From Xylocopa sonorina (lineage: Eukaryota > Arthropoda > Insecta > Hymenoptera > Apidae), in contig NW_027490233.1 in the NCBI RefSeq assembly GCF_050948175.1, forward strand, positions 62,001-126,000: a DNA stretch of 64,000 nucleotides, in the 5' to 3' direction. A model generated the notes under the pieces. It did no database searches. It worked only from the letters and a program-made list of their open reading frames with translations, and was not told the DNA's origin. Made by a program: the position numbers and the translations under genes. How positions within the stretch are numbered: the first letter of the stretch is position 1; each line of letters starts with the position of its first letter. Positions 12,426 to 25,290 of this stretch are shown here, in pieces.

Positions 12426-14116
12426 TTGGAGAGAACACGAGGTATACATGACACTTCGCAATGAATATTATATCTTATAATGAAACATAGAACAGAGATG
12501 CGATATCGCGTTCTAAGAAGCATTAGAACTCTATGGCCTCGATGCGGAGACATCTGCAAACGCTATTTCCTAGCATGGAAGTGTCGCACTTACATTCTTT
12601 TGAAGTGAATACGATGTATACATGACACTTCGCAATGAATATTATATCTTATCACGAAACATATAAATGAGGTGTCATATCGCGATTTAAGTAGCATTAG
12701 TACGCTATTGCTACGATACGTAGACATCTGCAAACGCTATTTACTAGCAAGCAGTAGTCGCATTTACATTCTTTTGAAGTGAATACAAGGTATACATGAC
12801 CATTCGCAATGAATATTGTATCTTATCACGAAACATAGAAATTAGATGCGATATCGCGATTTAAGTAGCATTAGAACTCTATTGCTACGATACGTAGACA
12901 TCTGAATACGCTATTTCCTAGCAAGGAATAGTCGCATTTACATTCTTTAGAAGTGAATAGGAGGTTTACATGACTCTTCGGAATGAATATTATAACTTAT
13001 CACGAAACATAGAAATGAGATGCGATATCGCGATCTAAGCAACATTAGAACTCTATTGCTACGATCCTTAGGCATCTGCAAACGCTATTTCCTAGCAACG
13101 AATAGTCGCATTTACATTCTTTTGAAGTGAATACGAGGTATACATGACACTTCGCAATGAATATTATATCTTATCATGAATCATAGAAGTGATATGCGAT
13201 ATCGCGTTTTAAGAAGCGTTAGAACCTTATTGCTACGATACGTAGACATCTGCAAACCGCTATCTCCTAGCAAGCAGTAGTCGCATTTACATTCTTTTGA
13301 AGTGAATACGAGGTATACATGACACTTCGCAATGAATATTATATCTTATCATGCAACACAGAAGGGGGATGCGATATCGCGTTTTAAGAAGCATTAGAAC
13401 TCTACGGTCTCGATGCGGAGACATCTGCAAACGCTATTTCCTAGCAAGCAGCAGGCGCATTTACATTCTTTTGTAGTGAATACGAGGTATACATGACACT
13501 TTGCAATGAATATTATATCTTATCATGAAACACAGAAGAGGGATGCGATATCGCGTTTTAAGAAGCATTAGAAGTCTATGGCCTCGATGCGGAGACATCT
13601 GCAAACTCTACTTCCTAGCTTGGAAGTGTCGCACTTACATTCTTTTGAAGTGAATACGAGGTATACATGACATTTCGCAATGAATATTATATCTTATCAC
13701 GAAACATATAAGTGGGATGCGATATCGCGATTTATGTAGCATTAGTACTCTATTGCTACGATACGTAGACATCTGCAAACGCTATTTCCTAGCAGGCAAT
13801 AGTCGCATTTACTTTCTTTTGAAGTGAAATGCGAGGTATGCATGACACGTTGCAATGAATATTATATCTTATCACGAAACATATAAATGAGGTGTCATAT
13901 CGCGATTGAAGTAGCATTAGAACGCTATTGCTACGATACGTAGACATCTGCAAACGCTATTTCCTAGCATGGAAGTGTCTCATTTACATTCTTTTGAAGT
14001 GAATACGAGATATACATGACACTTCGCAATGAATATTGTATCTCATCATGAAACATAGAAATGAGATGCGATATCGCGATATAAGAAGCATTAGAACACT
14101 ATTGCTTCGATACGGA
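12426..14116. repeat. Irregular satellite monomers, no consistent HOR
   Basis: About ten monomers. Register holds exactly to 13,245, after which a 1-bp insertion appears (tgcaaaccgctatctcc). Two neighbouring monomers near 13,345 and 13,520 (cacagaaggggga / cacagaagaggga) look like a local dimer. Monomers at about 12,665 and 13,885 share gaggtgtcatatcg about 7 monomers apart; that variant becomes common only in the right-hand family. Confidence 0.8.
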
Positions 14117-15142
14117 GACATCTGCAAACGCTATTTCCTAGCAAGGAAGTGTCGCATTTACATTCTTCCGAAGAGTAGACGAGGTATTCATTACACTTCG
14201 CAATGAATATTATGTCTTATCGTGAAACATGGAAGGGAGATGCGTTATCGCGTTTTAAGGAGCATAAAAACTTCATTGCTTCGATACGCAGACATCTGGA
14301 AACGTATTCACTAGCAAGGATGTGTGGCATTTACATTCTTTTGAAGTGCAGACGAGGTATACATAACACTTCGCAATGATTATTATATCTTATCATGAAA
14401 CATAGAACTGCCATGAGATTTCGCGTTTTATGAAGCATTAGAACTCCATTGCTTCGATAGGTAGACATCTCGAATCGCATTTCCTAGCAAGGTAGTGTGG
14501 CATTTATATTTTTTTGAAGTATAGGTCAGGTATACGTGGCACTACGCAATGAATATTACATCTTATCATGAAACACAGAAATGGGAAGCGATATCGCGTT
14601 TAAAAACGCATTAGAACACTGTAGCATCGAAACATAGTCATCTGGAAAGCATTTCCTAGCATGGAAGTGTGGCATTTACATTCTTTTGAAGTGTAGTCGA
14701 GGTGTCCATAACTCTTCCCAATGAATATTACATGATATTATGAATCATAGAAATGAGAGGCGATATCGCGTTCTAAGAAGCATTAGAACTCTATTGCTTA
14801 GATACGTGGACACCTGGAAACGCATTTCCCAGCAAGAATGTGTGGCATTCACATTCAGACGAGGTATTCGTAACATTTCGCAATGAATATTATGTCTTAT
14901 CGTGCCACAATAAACTGAGGTGCGATATCGCGCTATGAGAAGCATTAAAACGCTATTGCTTCTAATCGTAGATATCTGGAAACGCATTTGCTAGCAAGGA
15001 AGTATGGCATTTACATTCCCTTGAAGTGTTGTCGAGGTATACATAACACTTCGCAATGAATATTATAGCTTATCATGAAACATAGAAGTGAGATGCGATA
15101 TCGCGTTTGAACAAGCATTAGGTCTCTATTGCTACGATACGT
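14117..15142. repeat. Zone of short, diverged satellite monomers
   Basis: Six monomers occupy 1,026 bp instead of 1,044. Several read ggaaacgcatttcc or ggaaacgtattcac, shorter than the usual gcaaacgctatttcc. They carry gtgtggcattt for gtgtcgcattt. One monomer near 14,850 lacks about 11 bp between cattc and agacgagg. This is the most diverged stretch in the window, which is usual for old satellite outside the zone of active homogenisation. Confidence 0.85.
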
Positions 15143-16500
15143 AGACATCTGGAAACTCTATTTCCAAGCATGGAAGTGTCGCATTTACATACCTTTGAAG
15201 TGAATACGAGGCATACGTGACACTTCACAATGAATAGTATATCTTATCATGAAACATAGAAATGAGAAGCGATATCTCGTTTTAAGAAGCATTAGAACCC
15301 TATTGCTTCGATACGTAGACATCTGCAAACGTTATTTCCAAGCAAACGACGTGTCGCATTTACATTCACTTGAAGTGTATGCGAGGTATATATGACACTT
15401 CGCAATGAATATTATAGCTTATCATGAAACATAGACGTGAGAAGCGATATCGCGTTTTAACAAGCATTAGGACTCTATTGCTACGATACGTAGACATCTA
15501 GATACTCTAGTTCCAGGCATGAAAGTGCCGCATTTACATTCCTTTGAATTGAATACGAGGTATACATAACACTTCACAATGAGTATTATACCTTATCATG
15601 AATCATATAAATGAGATGCGATATTTCGCTTTAAGAGGCACTAGAATTCTATTGCTTCGATACGTAGACATCTGCAAACGCTATTTACCAGGAAGGAAGT
15701 GTCGCATTTACTTTCACTTGAAGTGTATGCGAGGTATATATGACACTTCGCAATGAATATTATAGCTTATCATGAAACATAGACGTGATATGCGATATCG
15801 CGATTTAAGAAGCATTAGAACTCTATTGCATCGATACAAAGACATCTGCAAACGCTATTTCCTAGCAAGGAAGTGTCGCATTTACATTCTTTTGAAGTGA
15901 ATGAGAGGTATACATAACACTTCACTATGAATATTATATCTTATCATGAAACATAGAAATGAGATGCGATATCGCGATATAGGAAGCATTAGAACCCTAT
16001 TGCTCCGATACGTAGACATCTGCAAACGTTATTTCCTGGCATAGGACGTGTCGCATTTACATTCATTTGAAGTGTATGCGAGGTATATATGACACTTCGC
16101 AATGAATATTATAGCTTATCATGAAACATAGACGTGAGAAGCGATATCGCGTTTTAAGAAGCATTGGAACTCTATGGCTAGGATGCGTAGGCATCTGCAA
16201 ACTCTATTTCCTAGCGAGCAAGTGTCGCATTTACATTCTTTTGAAGTGAATACGCGGTATACATGACACTTCACAATGAGTATTATACCTTATCAAGAAT
16301 CATATAAATGAGATGCGATATTTCGTTTTAAGAAGCATTAGAACTCTATTGCTTCGATACGTAGACATCTGCAAACGCTATTTACCAGGAAGGAAGTGTC
16401 GCATTTACATTCATTTGAAGTGTATGCGAGGAATACATGACACTTCGCAATGAATATTATATCTTATCATGAAACATAGGAATGTGATGCTATATCACGA
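15143..16500. repeat. Dimeric higher-order repeat, about 348-bp period
   Basis: Alternate monomers carry ttgaagtgtatgcgagg, at about 15,370, 15,717, 16,066 and 16,414, spaced 347-349 bp. The intervening monomers have the ordinary gaagtgaatacgagg form or a close variant. Other alternating marks are tattatagcttatc with atagacgtga, and ttttaacaagcattagg. Divergence between dimers is moderate. Confidence 0.78.
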
Positions 16501-16566
16501 AATAAGAAGCATTAGAAATCTATTGCTTCGATACGTCGACATCTGCAAACGCTATTTCCTAGCAAG

Positions 16567-16620
16567 GAAGTGTCGCATTTACATTCTTTTGAAGTGAATA
16601 CGAGGTATACATGACACTTC
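16567..16620. other. Dyad symmetry inside the monomer (representative copy)
   Basis: In this monomer gaagtgtc (16,567-16,574) and gacacttc (16,613-16,620) are perfect 8-base inverted repeats separated by 38 bp. In the consensus the arms fall at monomer positions 30-37 and 76-83. Many monomers in the 15-39 kb region keep both arms. Inverted repeats able to extrude as hairpins have been discussed for several centromeric satellites. Any function here is inference. Confidence 0.6.
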
Positions 16621-16662
16621 GCAATGAATGTTATATCTTATCAAGAAACATAGAAATGGGAT

Positions 16663-16672
16663 GCGATATCGC
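16663..16672. other. 10-bp palindrome gcgatatcgc (representative copy)
   Basis: This perfect palindrome, at consensus positions 126-135, contains an EcoRV site (gatatc). It recurs in most monomers of the window. Common variants are gcgatatctcg, which keeps the EcoRV site, and gcgacatctcg, which loses it. Whether a protein binds it is unknown. Confidence 0.7.
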
Positions 16673-19600
16673 GCTTTGAGAAGCATTAGAACTCTGTTGC
16701 TTCGATACGTTGACATCTGCCATCACTATTTCCTAGCAAGGAAGTGTCGTATTTACATTCCTTTGAAGTGTAGACGAGGAATACATATCACTTCGAAATG
16801 AATATTATATCTTATCATGAGTCATAGAAATGAAATGCGATATCGCGTTTCAAGGAGCATTAGAACTTTATTGCTCCGATACGTAGACATCTGCAAAAGC
16901 TATTTCCTAGCAAGGAGGTGTAGCATTTACATTCATTTAAAGTGAATACGAGGTATAAGTGACACTTCGCAATGAATAACAGATCTTATCATAAAACATA
17001 GAAATGAGATGCGATATCCCGTTTTAAGAAGCATTAGAACTCTATTGATACGATACGTAGACTTCTGCAAACGCTACTTCCAAGCAAGGAAGTGTCGCAT
17101 TTACATTCATTTGATGTGAACACGAGGTACACATGACACTACGGAATGGATATTATATCTTATCATGAAACATTGAAATGAGATGCGATATCGCGTTTTA
17201 AGAAGCATTAGAGCACTATTGCCCCGATACGTAGATATTTGCAAACGCTATTACCTAGCAAGGAAGAGAAGCATTTACATTCTTTAGATGTGAATACGAG
17301 GAATACATGACACTTCGAAATGAATATTATATCTTGTCATGAAACATAGAAATGAGATGCGATATCCCGTTTTAAGAAGTAATGAACTCAATTGCTTCGG
17401 TACGGAGATATCTGCAAACGCTATTTCCTAGCAAGGAAGTGTCGCATTTACATTGTTTTGAAGGGAATACGAGGTATACATGACGCTTCGCAATGTATAT
17501 TATATCTTATGATAGAACGTTGAATTGAGATGCGATGTCTGGTTATAAGAAGCATTAAAACTCTATTGCTTCGATACGCAGACATCTGCCAACGCTATTT
17601 CCTAGCATGGAAGTGCCGCATTTACTTTCGTTTGAAGTGTATGCGAGGTACACAAGACACTTTAAAATGAATATTATATCTTATCATGAAGCATAGAAAT
17701 GAGGGATGATATCGCGTATTGAGAAGCATTAGAACTCTAATGCTACGATACTTATACATCTGCAAACGCTATTTCCTAGCAAGGAAGTGTTGCATTTACA
17801 TTCATTTGAAGTGAATACGAGGTATACATGACACTTCGCAATGAATATTATATCTTATCACGAAATATGGAAATGAGATGCGATATCGCGATTTAAGTAG
17901 CATTAGAACTCTATTGCTACGATACGTAGACATCTGAAGACGCTACTTCCCAGCAAGGAAGTGTCGCATTTACATTCGTTTGGAGTGAATACGAGGTATA
18001 CATGACACTTCGCAATGAATTTTATATCTTATCATGAAGCATAGAAATGAAAAGCGATATCGCGTTTTGAGAAGCACTACAACTCTATTTCTACGATACG
18101 TAGGCATCTGCAAACGCTATTTCCTAGCAAGGAGTAGTCGCATTTACCTTTTTTTGTACTGAATACGAGGTATACATGACACATCGCAATGAATATTATA
18201 TCTTATCATGAAACATAGAAGTGAGGTGCGATATCGCGTTTTAAGAAGCATTAGAACTGTATGGCCTCGATGCGGAGACATCTGCAAACGCTATTTCCTA
18301 GCAAGGAAGTGTCGCATTTACATTCTTTTGAAGTGAATACGAGGTATACATGACATTTCGCTATGGATATTATTTCTTATCGTGAAACATAGAAATAAGA
18401 TGCGACATCACGTTTCAAGAAGCATTAGAAATCTATTGCTTCGATACGTGGACATCTGCAAACGCTATTTGGTAGCAAGGAAGAGTCGTATTTACATTCA
18501 TTTGAAGTGAATACGAGGAATAAGTGACAATTCGCAATGGATATTATATCTTATCATGAAACGTAGAAATGAGATGCGATATCGCGTATTAAGAAGCTTT
18601 AGAGCACTATTGCCTGGATACGTAGACATCTGCAAACGCTACTTCCTAGCAAGGAAGTGTCGCATTTACATTCTTTTGAAGCGAATACGAGGTATACATA
18701 ACACTTCGCAATGAATATTATATCTTATCATGAAACATAGATATGAGATGCCATATCGCGATATATGAAGCATTATTTCAATATTGCTTCGATACGTAGA
18801 CATCTGCAAACGATATTTGCTAGCAAGGAAGTGTTGCATTTACATTCTTTTGATTTGTAGACGAGAATACATGACACTTCGCAATGAATATTATATCTTA
18901 TCGTGAAACACAGAAATGAGATGCAATATCGCGATATAAGAAGCATTATAACTCTATTGCTTCGATACGTAGACATCTGCAAATGTTATTTCCTAGCAAG
19001 GAAGTGTCGCATTTACTTTCTTTTGAAGTGTAGACGAGAATACATAACACTGCACAATGAATATTATATCTTATCATGAATCATAGAAATGAGATGCAAT
19101 ATCGCGATTTAAGAAGCTTTAGAACTCTATTTCTTCGATACGTAGCCATCTGCAAACGCTATTTCCTAGCAAGGAAGTGTCGCATTTACATTCTTTTGAA
19201 GTGTAGACGAGAATACATGACACTTCGCAATGAATATTATATCTTATCTTGAAACACAGAAGTGAGATGCGATATCGGGTTCTAACTAGCATTAGAACCC
19301 TATTGCTACGATACGTAGACATCGGCAAACGCTATTTCCTAGCAAGGAAGTGTCGCATTTACATTCATTTGAAGTGTATGCGAGGAATACATGACACTTC
19401 GCAATGAATATTATATCTTATCATGAAACGTAGAAATAAAATGCCATATCGCGTTTTAAGCAGTATTAGAACTCTGTTTCTACGATACGAAGACAGCTGC
19501 AAACGCTATTTCCTAGCAAGGAAGTGTCGCATTTACATTCTTTTGAAGTAAATAGTAGGCATACATAACACTTCGTAATGAATATTATATCTCAACATGA

Positions 19601-20227
19601 AACTAAGAAATGAGATGCGATATCGCGTTCTAAGAAGTGTCAGAACTCTATTTCTACGATACGAAGACATCTGCAAACGTTATTTCCTAGCAAGGAAGTG
19701 TCGCATTTACATTCTTTTGAAGTGAATAGGAGGCATACATGACACTTCACAATGAATATTATATCTTATCATGAAACATAGAAATAAGATGCGATATCTC
19801 GTTTTAAGAAGCATTAGAACTCTATTGCTTTGATACGTAGACTTCTACAAACGCTATTTTCTAGCAAGGAAATGTCGCATTTACATTCATTTGAACTGAA
19901 AACGAGGTATACATGACACTTCGCAATGAATATTATACCTTATCATCAAACATAGAAATGAGATGGGATATCGCGTTTTAAGAAGCATTAGAGCACTATT
20001 GCCTCGATACGTAGATGTCTGCAAACGCTATTTCCTAGCAATGAAGTGTCGCATTTACATTCTTTTGAAGTGTTGACGAGAATACATGACACTTCCCAAT
20101 GAATATTATTCCTTATCTTGAAACACAGAAGTGAGATGCGATATCGGGTTCTAACTAGCATTAGAACTCTATTGCTACGATATGTAGACATTTGCAAACG
20201 CTATTTCCTAGCAAGGAAGTGTTGCAT

Positions 20228-20327
20228 NNNNNNNNNNNNNNNNNNNNNNNNNNNNNNNNNNNNNNNNNNNNNNNNNNNNNNNNNNNNNNNNNNNNNNNNN
20301 NNNNNNNNNNNNNNNNNNNNNNNNNNN
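20228..20327. other. Assembly gap, exactly 100 N
   Basis: One hundred Ns interrupt the array inside a monomer. The round length is the usual placeholder for a gap of unknown size. Monomer starts inferred on either side (20,187 and 20,314) are 127 bp apart, so the array register is not preserved and the true length is not 100 bp. Unknown amounts of satellite or other sequence may be missing. Confidence 0.97.
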
Positions 20328-21030
20328 CTACTTCCTAGCAAGGAAGTGTCGCATTTACATTCATTTGAAGTGTAGACGACGAATACACAACACTTCGCAA
20401 CGAATATTAGATCTTATCATGAGACATAGAAATGAGGTGCGATATCGCCTTTTAAGAAGCATTAGAACTCTATTGCTTCGATACTTAGACATTTGCAAAC
20501 GCTATTCCTAGCAATGAAATGTCGCATTTACATTCATTTGAAGTGTATCCGAGGTATTCATGACAGTTCGCAATGAATATTATATCTTATCATGAAACAT
20601 AGAAATGATATGCGATATCGCGATATAAGAAGCATTAGAACTCTATTGCTTCGATACGTAGACATCTGCAAGCAAATATTTCCTAGCAAGGAAGTGTCGC
20701 ATTTACATTCATTGCAAGTGTAGACGAGGTATACATGCTGCTCCGCAATGAATATTATATCTTATCATGATGTATAGGAATGAGGTGCGATATCTCGTTT
20801 TAAGAAGCATTAGAACTTTATTGCTTCGATACTTAGACATCTGAAAACGCTTTTTCCTAGCAAGGAAGTGTCGCATTTACATTCATTTGAAGTGTATGAG
20901 AGGTATACTTGACACTTCGCAATGAATATTACATCTTATCATAAACATAGAAATAAGATGCAGTTTCGCATTTTAACAAGCACTAGAACTCTATTGCTAC
21001 GATACGTAGACACCTGCAAACGCTATTTCC
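20328..21030. repeat. Copy of the 30.6-31.3 kb and 38.2-38.9 kb satellite block
   Basis: Immediately right of the gap the monomer order matches about 30,575-31,275 and 38,228-38,930. Shared marks are the acaacacttcgcaacgaa monomer, tatcgccttttaag, the 1-bp-longer ctgcaagcaaatatttcc monomer (20,668 here) and gcattttaacaagcac. Private changes such as gctgctccgc and a missing base at gctattcctag show it is an older or independently evolved copy. Confidence 0.85.
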
Positions 21031-22860
21031 TAGCAAGGAAGTGTTGCATTTACATTCTTTTGAATTGTAGACGAGAATACATGACACTTCGCAATGAATA
21101 TTATATCTTGTCGTGAAACACAGAAGTGAGATGCGATATCGGGTATTAACAAGCATTAGAACTCTATTGCTAAGATACGTAGACATTCGCAAATGCTACT
21201 TCCTGGCATGGAAGTGTCGCATTTACATTCTTTTGAAGAGAATTCGAGGTATACATAACACTTCGGCATGAATATTCTAACTTATCACGAATCATAGAAA
21301 TGAGATGCGAAATCGCGATCGGAGAAACATTAGAACTCTATTGCCTCGACGCGTAGACATCTGCAGGCGCTATTTCCTAGCATGGAAGTGTCGCATTTAC
21401 ATTCTTTTGACGTGAATACGAGGTGTACATGACACTTCGCAATGAATATTGTATCTCATCACGAAACATATAAATGAGTTTCGATATCGCGATTTAAGTA
21501 GCATTAGATCTCTATTGCTACGATACGTAGACCTCTGCAAACGCTATTTCCTAGCAAGCAATAGTCGCATTTACATTCTTTTGAAGTGAATACGAGGTAT
21601 ACGTGACACTTCGCAATGAACATTATATATTATCATGTAACATAGAAGTGAGATGCGATATCGAGTTTTAAGAAGCATTAGAACCCTATTGCTTCGATGC
21701 GTAGACATTTGCAAACGCTATTTCCTAGCAAGGAAGTGTCGCATTACATTCATTTGAAGTGAATACGAGGAATAAGTGACACTTCGCAATGGATATTATA
21801 TCTTATCATGAAGCATAGAAATGAAATGCGATATCGCGTTTTGAGAAGCACTACAACTCTATTGTTACGATACGTAGGCATCTGCAAACGCTATTTCCTA
21901 GCAAGGAGTAGTCGCATTTACCTTTTTTTGTACTGAATACGAGGTATGCATGACATTTCGCAATGAATAATAGATCTCATCACGAAACATAGACATGAAA
22001 TGCGACATCTCGTTTTAAGAAGCATTAGAACCCTATTGCTACGATACGTAGACATCTGCAAACGATATTCCAAGGATGGAAACGTCGCATTTGCATTCTT
22101 TTGAAATGAATACGAGGTATACATGACACTTCGCAATGAATATTATCCTTATCACGAAACATATAAATGAGATGCGATATCGCGATTTAAGTAGCATTAG
22201 ATCTCTATTGCTACGATACGTAGACATCTGAATACGCTATTTCCCAGCAAGGAAGTGAAGCCTTTACATTCGATTGCAGTGAATACGAGGTACACATGAC
22301 ACTTCGCAATGAATATTATATCTTATCATGAAACATAGAAGTGAGATGCGATATCGCTTTTTAAGAAGCATTAGAACTCTATCGCCTCGACGCGTAGAGA
22401 TCTGCAGACGCTATTTCCTAGCATGGAAGTGTCGCGTTTACATTCTATTGAAGTGAATTCTAGGTGTACATGACACTTCGCAATGAATATTACATCTTAT
22501 CACGAAACATAAATATGATATGCGATATCGCAATTCAAGTAGCATTAGAACTCTATTGCTACGATACGTAGACATCTGAATACGCTATTTCCTAGCAAGG
22601 AAGTGTAGCACTTACATTCGTTTGGTGTGAATACGAGGTATACATGACATTCCGCAATGAATATTATATCTTATCACGAAACATAGAAATGAAATGCGAC
22701 ATCCCGTTCTAAGTAGCATTAGAATTCTATTGCTACGATACGTAGACATCTGCAAACGCTATTTCCTAGCATGCAAGTGTCGCATTTACAATCTTTTGAA
22801 GTGAATACGTGGTATACATGACACTTCGCAGTGAATATTATATCTGATCATGAAACATAG
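21031..22860. repeat. Mixed satellite monomers; 21.2-21.7 kb matches 39.5-39.9 kb
   Basis: From about 21,226 to 21,700 the order matches 39,480-39,950: a gaagagaattcgagg monomer, gagaaacattagaac, gacgcgtagacatctgcagg, ttttgacgtgaatac and tattatatattatcatg. Part of it also matches 25,380-25,690. The remainder, to 22,860, is irregular monomers at normal spacing. No other feature was seen. Confidence 0.8.
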
Positions 22861-25290
22861 AAATGAGATGCGACATCTCGTTTTAAGAAGCATTAGAACT
22901 CTATTGCTACGATACGTAGACATATGCAAACGCTACTTCCTAGCATGTAAGTGTCGCATTTACATTCTTTTGAAGTGAATACAGGGTATACATGACACTT
23001 CGCAATGAATAATATTTCTTATCGTGAAACATAGAAATGAGATGCGATATCGCGTTTATGAAGTATTAGAACCCAATTGCTACGTTACGTAGACATCTGC
23101 AAACGCTATTTCCTAGTAAGGAAGTGTCGCATTTACATTTATTGGAAGTGAATACGAGGTATACATGACACTTCGCAATGAATATTATATCTTATCATGA
23201 AACATAGAATTGAGATGCGATATCTCGTTTTAAGAAGCGTAAGAAGCTATTGCTATGGTACGTAGATATCTGGAAACGTTATATCCTTGCAAGGCAGTGT
23301 CGCATTTGCATTCTTTTGAAGTGAATACGAGGCATACATGACACTTCTCAATGAATATTATATCTTATCATGAAACGTAGAAATGAGATGCCATATCGCG
23401 TTTTAAGCAGTGTCAGAACTATATTTCTACGATACGAAGACATCTGCAAACGCCATTTCCTATCAAGGCATTGTCGCATTTACATTCATTTGAAGTGAGT
23501 ACGAGGTATAAGAGACACTTCGCAATGAATAATAGATCTTATCATAAAAGATAGGAATGAGATGCGATATCGTGTTTTAAGAAGTTTTAGAAATCTATTG
23601 CTACGAATCGTAGACATCTGCAAACGCTACTTCCAAACAAGGAAGTGTCGCATTTACATCCTTTTGAAGTGAATAGGAGTTATACATGACACTTCGCAAT
23701 GAATATTATACCTTATCATGAAACATAGAAGTGAGATGCGATTATCGCGATTTAAGCAGTATTAGAACTCTATTGCTACGATTCGATGATATCTGCAAAC
23801 GCTATTTCCTAGCAAGGAAGTGTCGCATTTACATCTTTTGAAGTGAATACGATGTATACATGACACTTCGCAATGAATATTATATCTTGTCATAAAACAG
23901 AGAAATGAGATGCGACATCTCGTTTTAAGAAGCATTAAAACTCTATTGTTTCGATACGTAGATATCTGGAAACGCTACTTCCTAGCAAGCAAGTGTCGCA
24001 TTTACATTCTTTTGAAGTGAATTGGAAGCTTACATGACACTTCGCAATGAATATTATATCTTATCATGAACTTAGAAATGAGATGCGATGTCGCGTTTTA
24101 AGAAGTGTCAGAACTATATTTCTACGATACAGAGACATCTGCAAACGCCATTTCCTAGCAAGGAAGTGTCGCATTTACATTCATTAGAAGTGTAAGCCAG
24201 GTATATATGCTACTTCGCAATGAATATTTTATCTATCATGAAACATAGAAATGAGATGCGACATCTCGTTTTAAGAAGCATTAGAACTCTATTGCTACGA
24301 TACGTAGACATATGCAAACGCTACTTCCTAGCATGTAAGTGTCGCATTTACATTCATTAGAAGTGTAAGCCAGGTATATATGCTACTTCGCAATGAATAT
24401 TTTATCTTATCATGAAACATAGAAATGAGATGCGATATCGCGTTTTAAGAAGTGTCAGAACTATATTTCTACGATACGAAGACATCTGCAAACGCCATTT
24501 CCTATCAAGGAATTGTCGCATTTACATTCATTTGAAGTGAATACGAGGTATAAGAGACACTTCGCAATGAATAATAGTCTTATCATAAAAGATAGGAATG
24601 AGATGCGATATCGTGTTTTAAGAAGTTTTAGAAATCTATTGCTACGAATCGTAGACATCTGCAAACGCTACTTCCAAATAAGGAAGTGTCGCATTTACAT
24701 CCTTTTGAAGTGAATAGGAGTTATACATGACACTTCGCAATGAATATTATACCTTATCATGAAACATAGAAGTGAGATGCGATATCGCGATTAAGCCGTA
24801 TTAGAAACTCTATTGCTACGATTCGATGATATCTGCAAACGCTATTTCCTAGCAAGGAAGTGTCGCATTTACATTCTTTTGAAGTGAATACGATGTATAC
24901 ATGACACTTCGCAATGAATATTATATCTTGTCATAAAACAGAGAAATGAGATGCGACATCTCGTTTTAAGAAGCATTAAAACTCTATTGTTTCGATACGT
25001 AGATATCTGGAAACGCTACTTCCTAGCAAGCAAGTGTCGCATTTACATTCTTTTGAAGTGAATTGGAAGCTTACATGACACTTCGCAATGAATATTATAT
25101 CTTATCATGAACCTTAGAAATGAGATGCGATGTCGCGTTTTAAGAAGTGTCAGAACTATATTTCTACGATACGAAGACATCTGCAAACGCCATTTCCTAG
25201 CAAGGAAGTGTCGCATTTACATTCATTAGAAGTGTAAGCCAGGTATATATGCTACTTCGCAATGAATATTTTATCTTATCATGAACATAG
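22861..25290. repeat. Six-monomer duplication (about 1,042-bp offset)
   Basis: About 23,395-24,240 and 24,440-25,280 share an ordered series of unusual monomers: tgtcagaactatatttc (23,411/24,453), cctatcaagg, cataaaagatagg, acatccttttgaag, gattcgatgatatc, gaattggaagcttac, and gtgtaagccaggtatata. Between the copies is about one monomer (24,245-24,437) that itself matches sequence near 22,860-22,965 (catatgcaaacgctacttcc, gcatgtaagtg). Copies differ by single-base indels, for example gaacttag / gaaccttag. Confidence 0.85.

Larger units (their letters stand above)
16501..20227. repeat. Irregular satellite monomers left of the gap
   Basis: About 21 diverged monomers keep near-perfect spacing: from 15,143 to 20,187 there are 29 monomers with a net change of only -2 bp. 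Some near 18,850, 19,025, 19,200 and 20,070 share a short form of the mid-monomer segment (gtagacgagaatac or gttgacgagaatac, 2 bp shorter). I see no clear HOR. No genes or foreign insertions were seen. Confidence 0.82.

Noticed and set aside
14117..15142. Possible transposon insertion in the diverged zone
   Set aside because: Every segment still aligns to the monomer in order. The differences are substitutions and short deletions, with no target-site duplication or terminal repeats.
20118..20375. ORF spanning the gap
   Set aside because: It runs through 100 Ns and across a register break, so its continuity is artificial.
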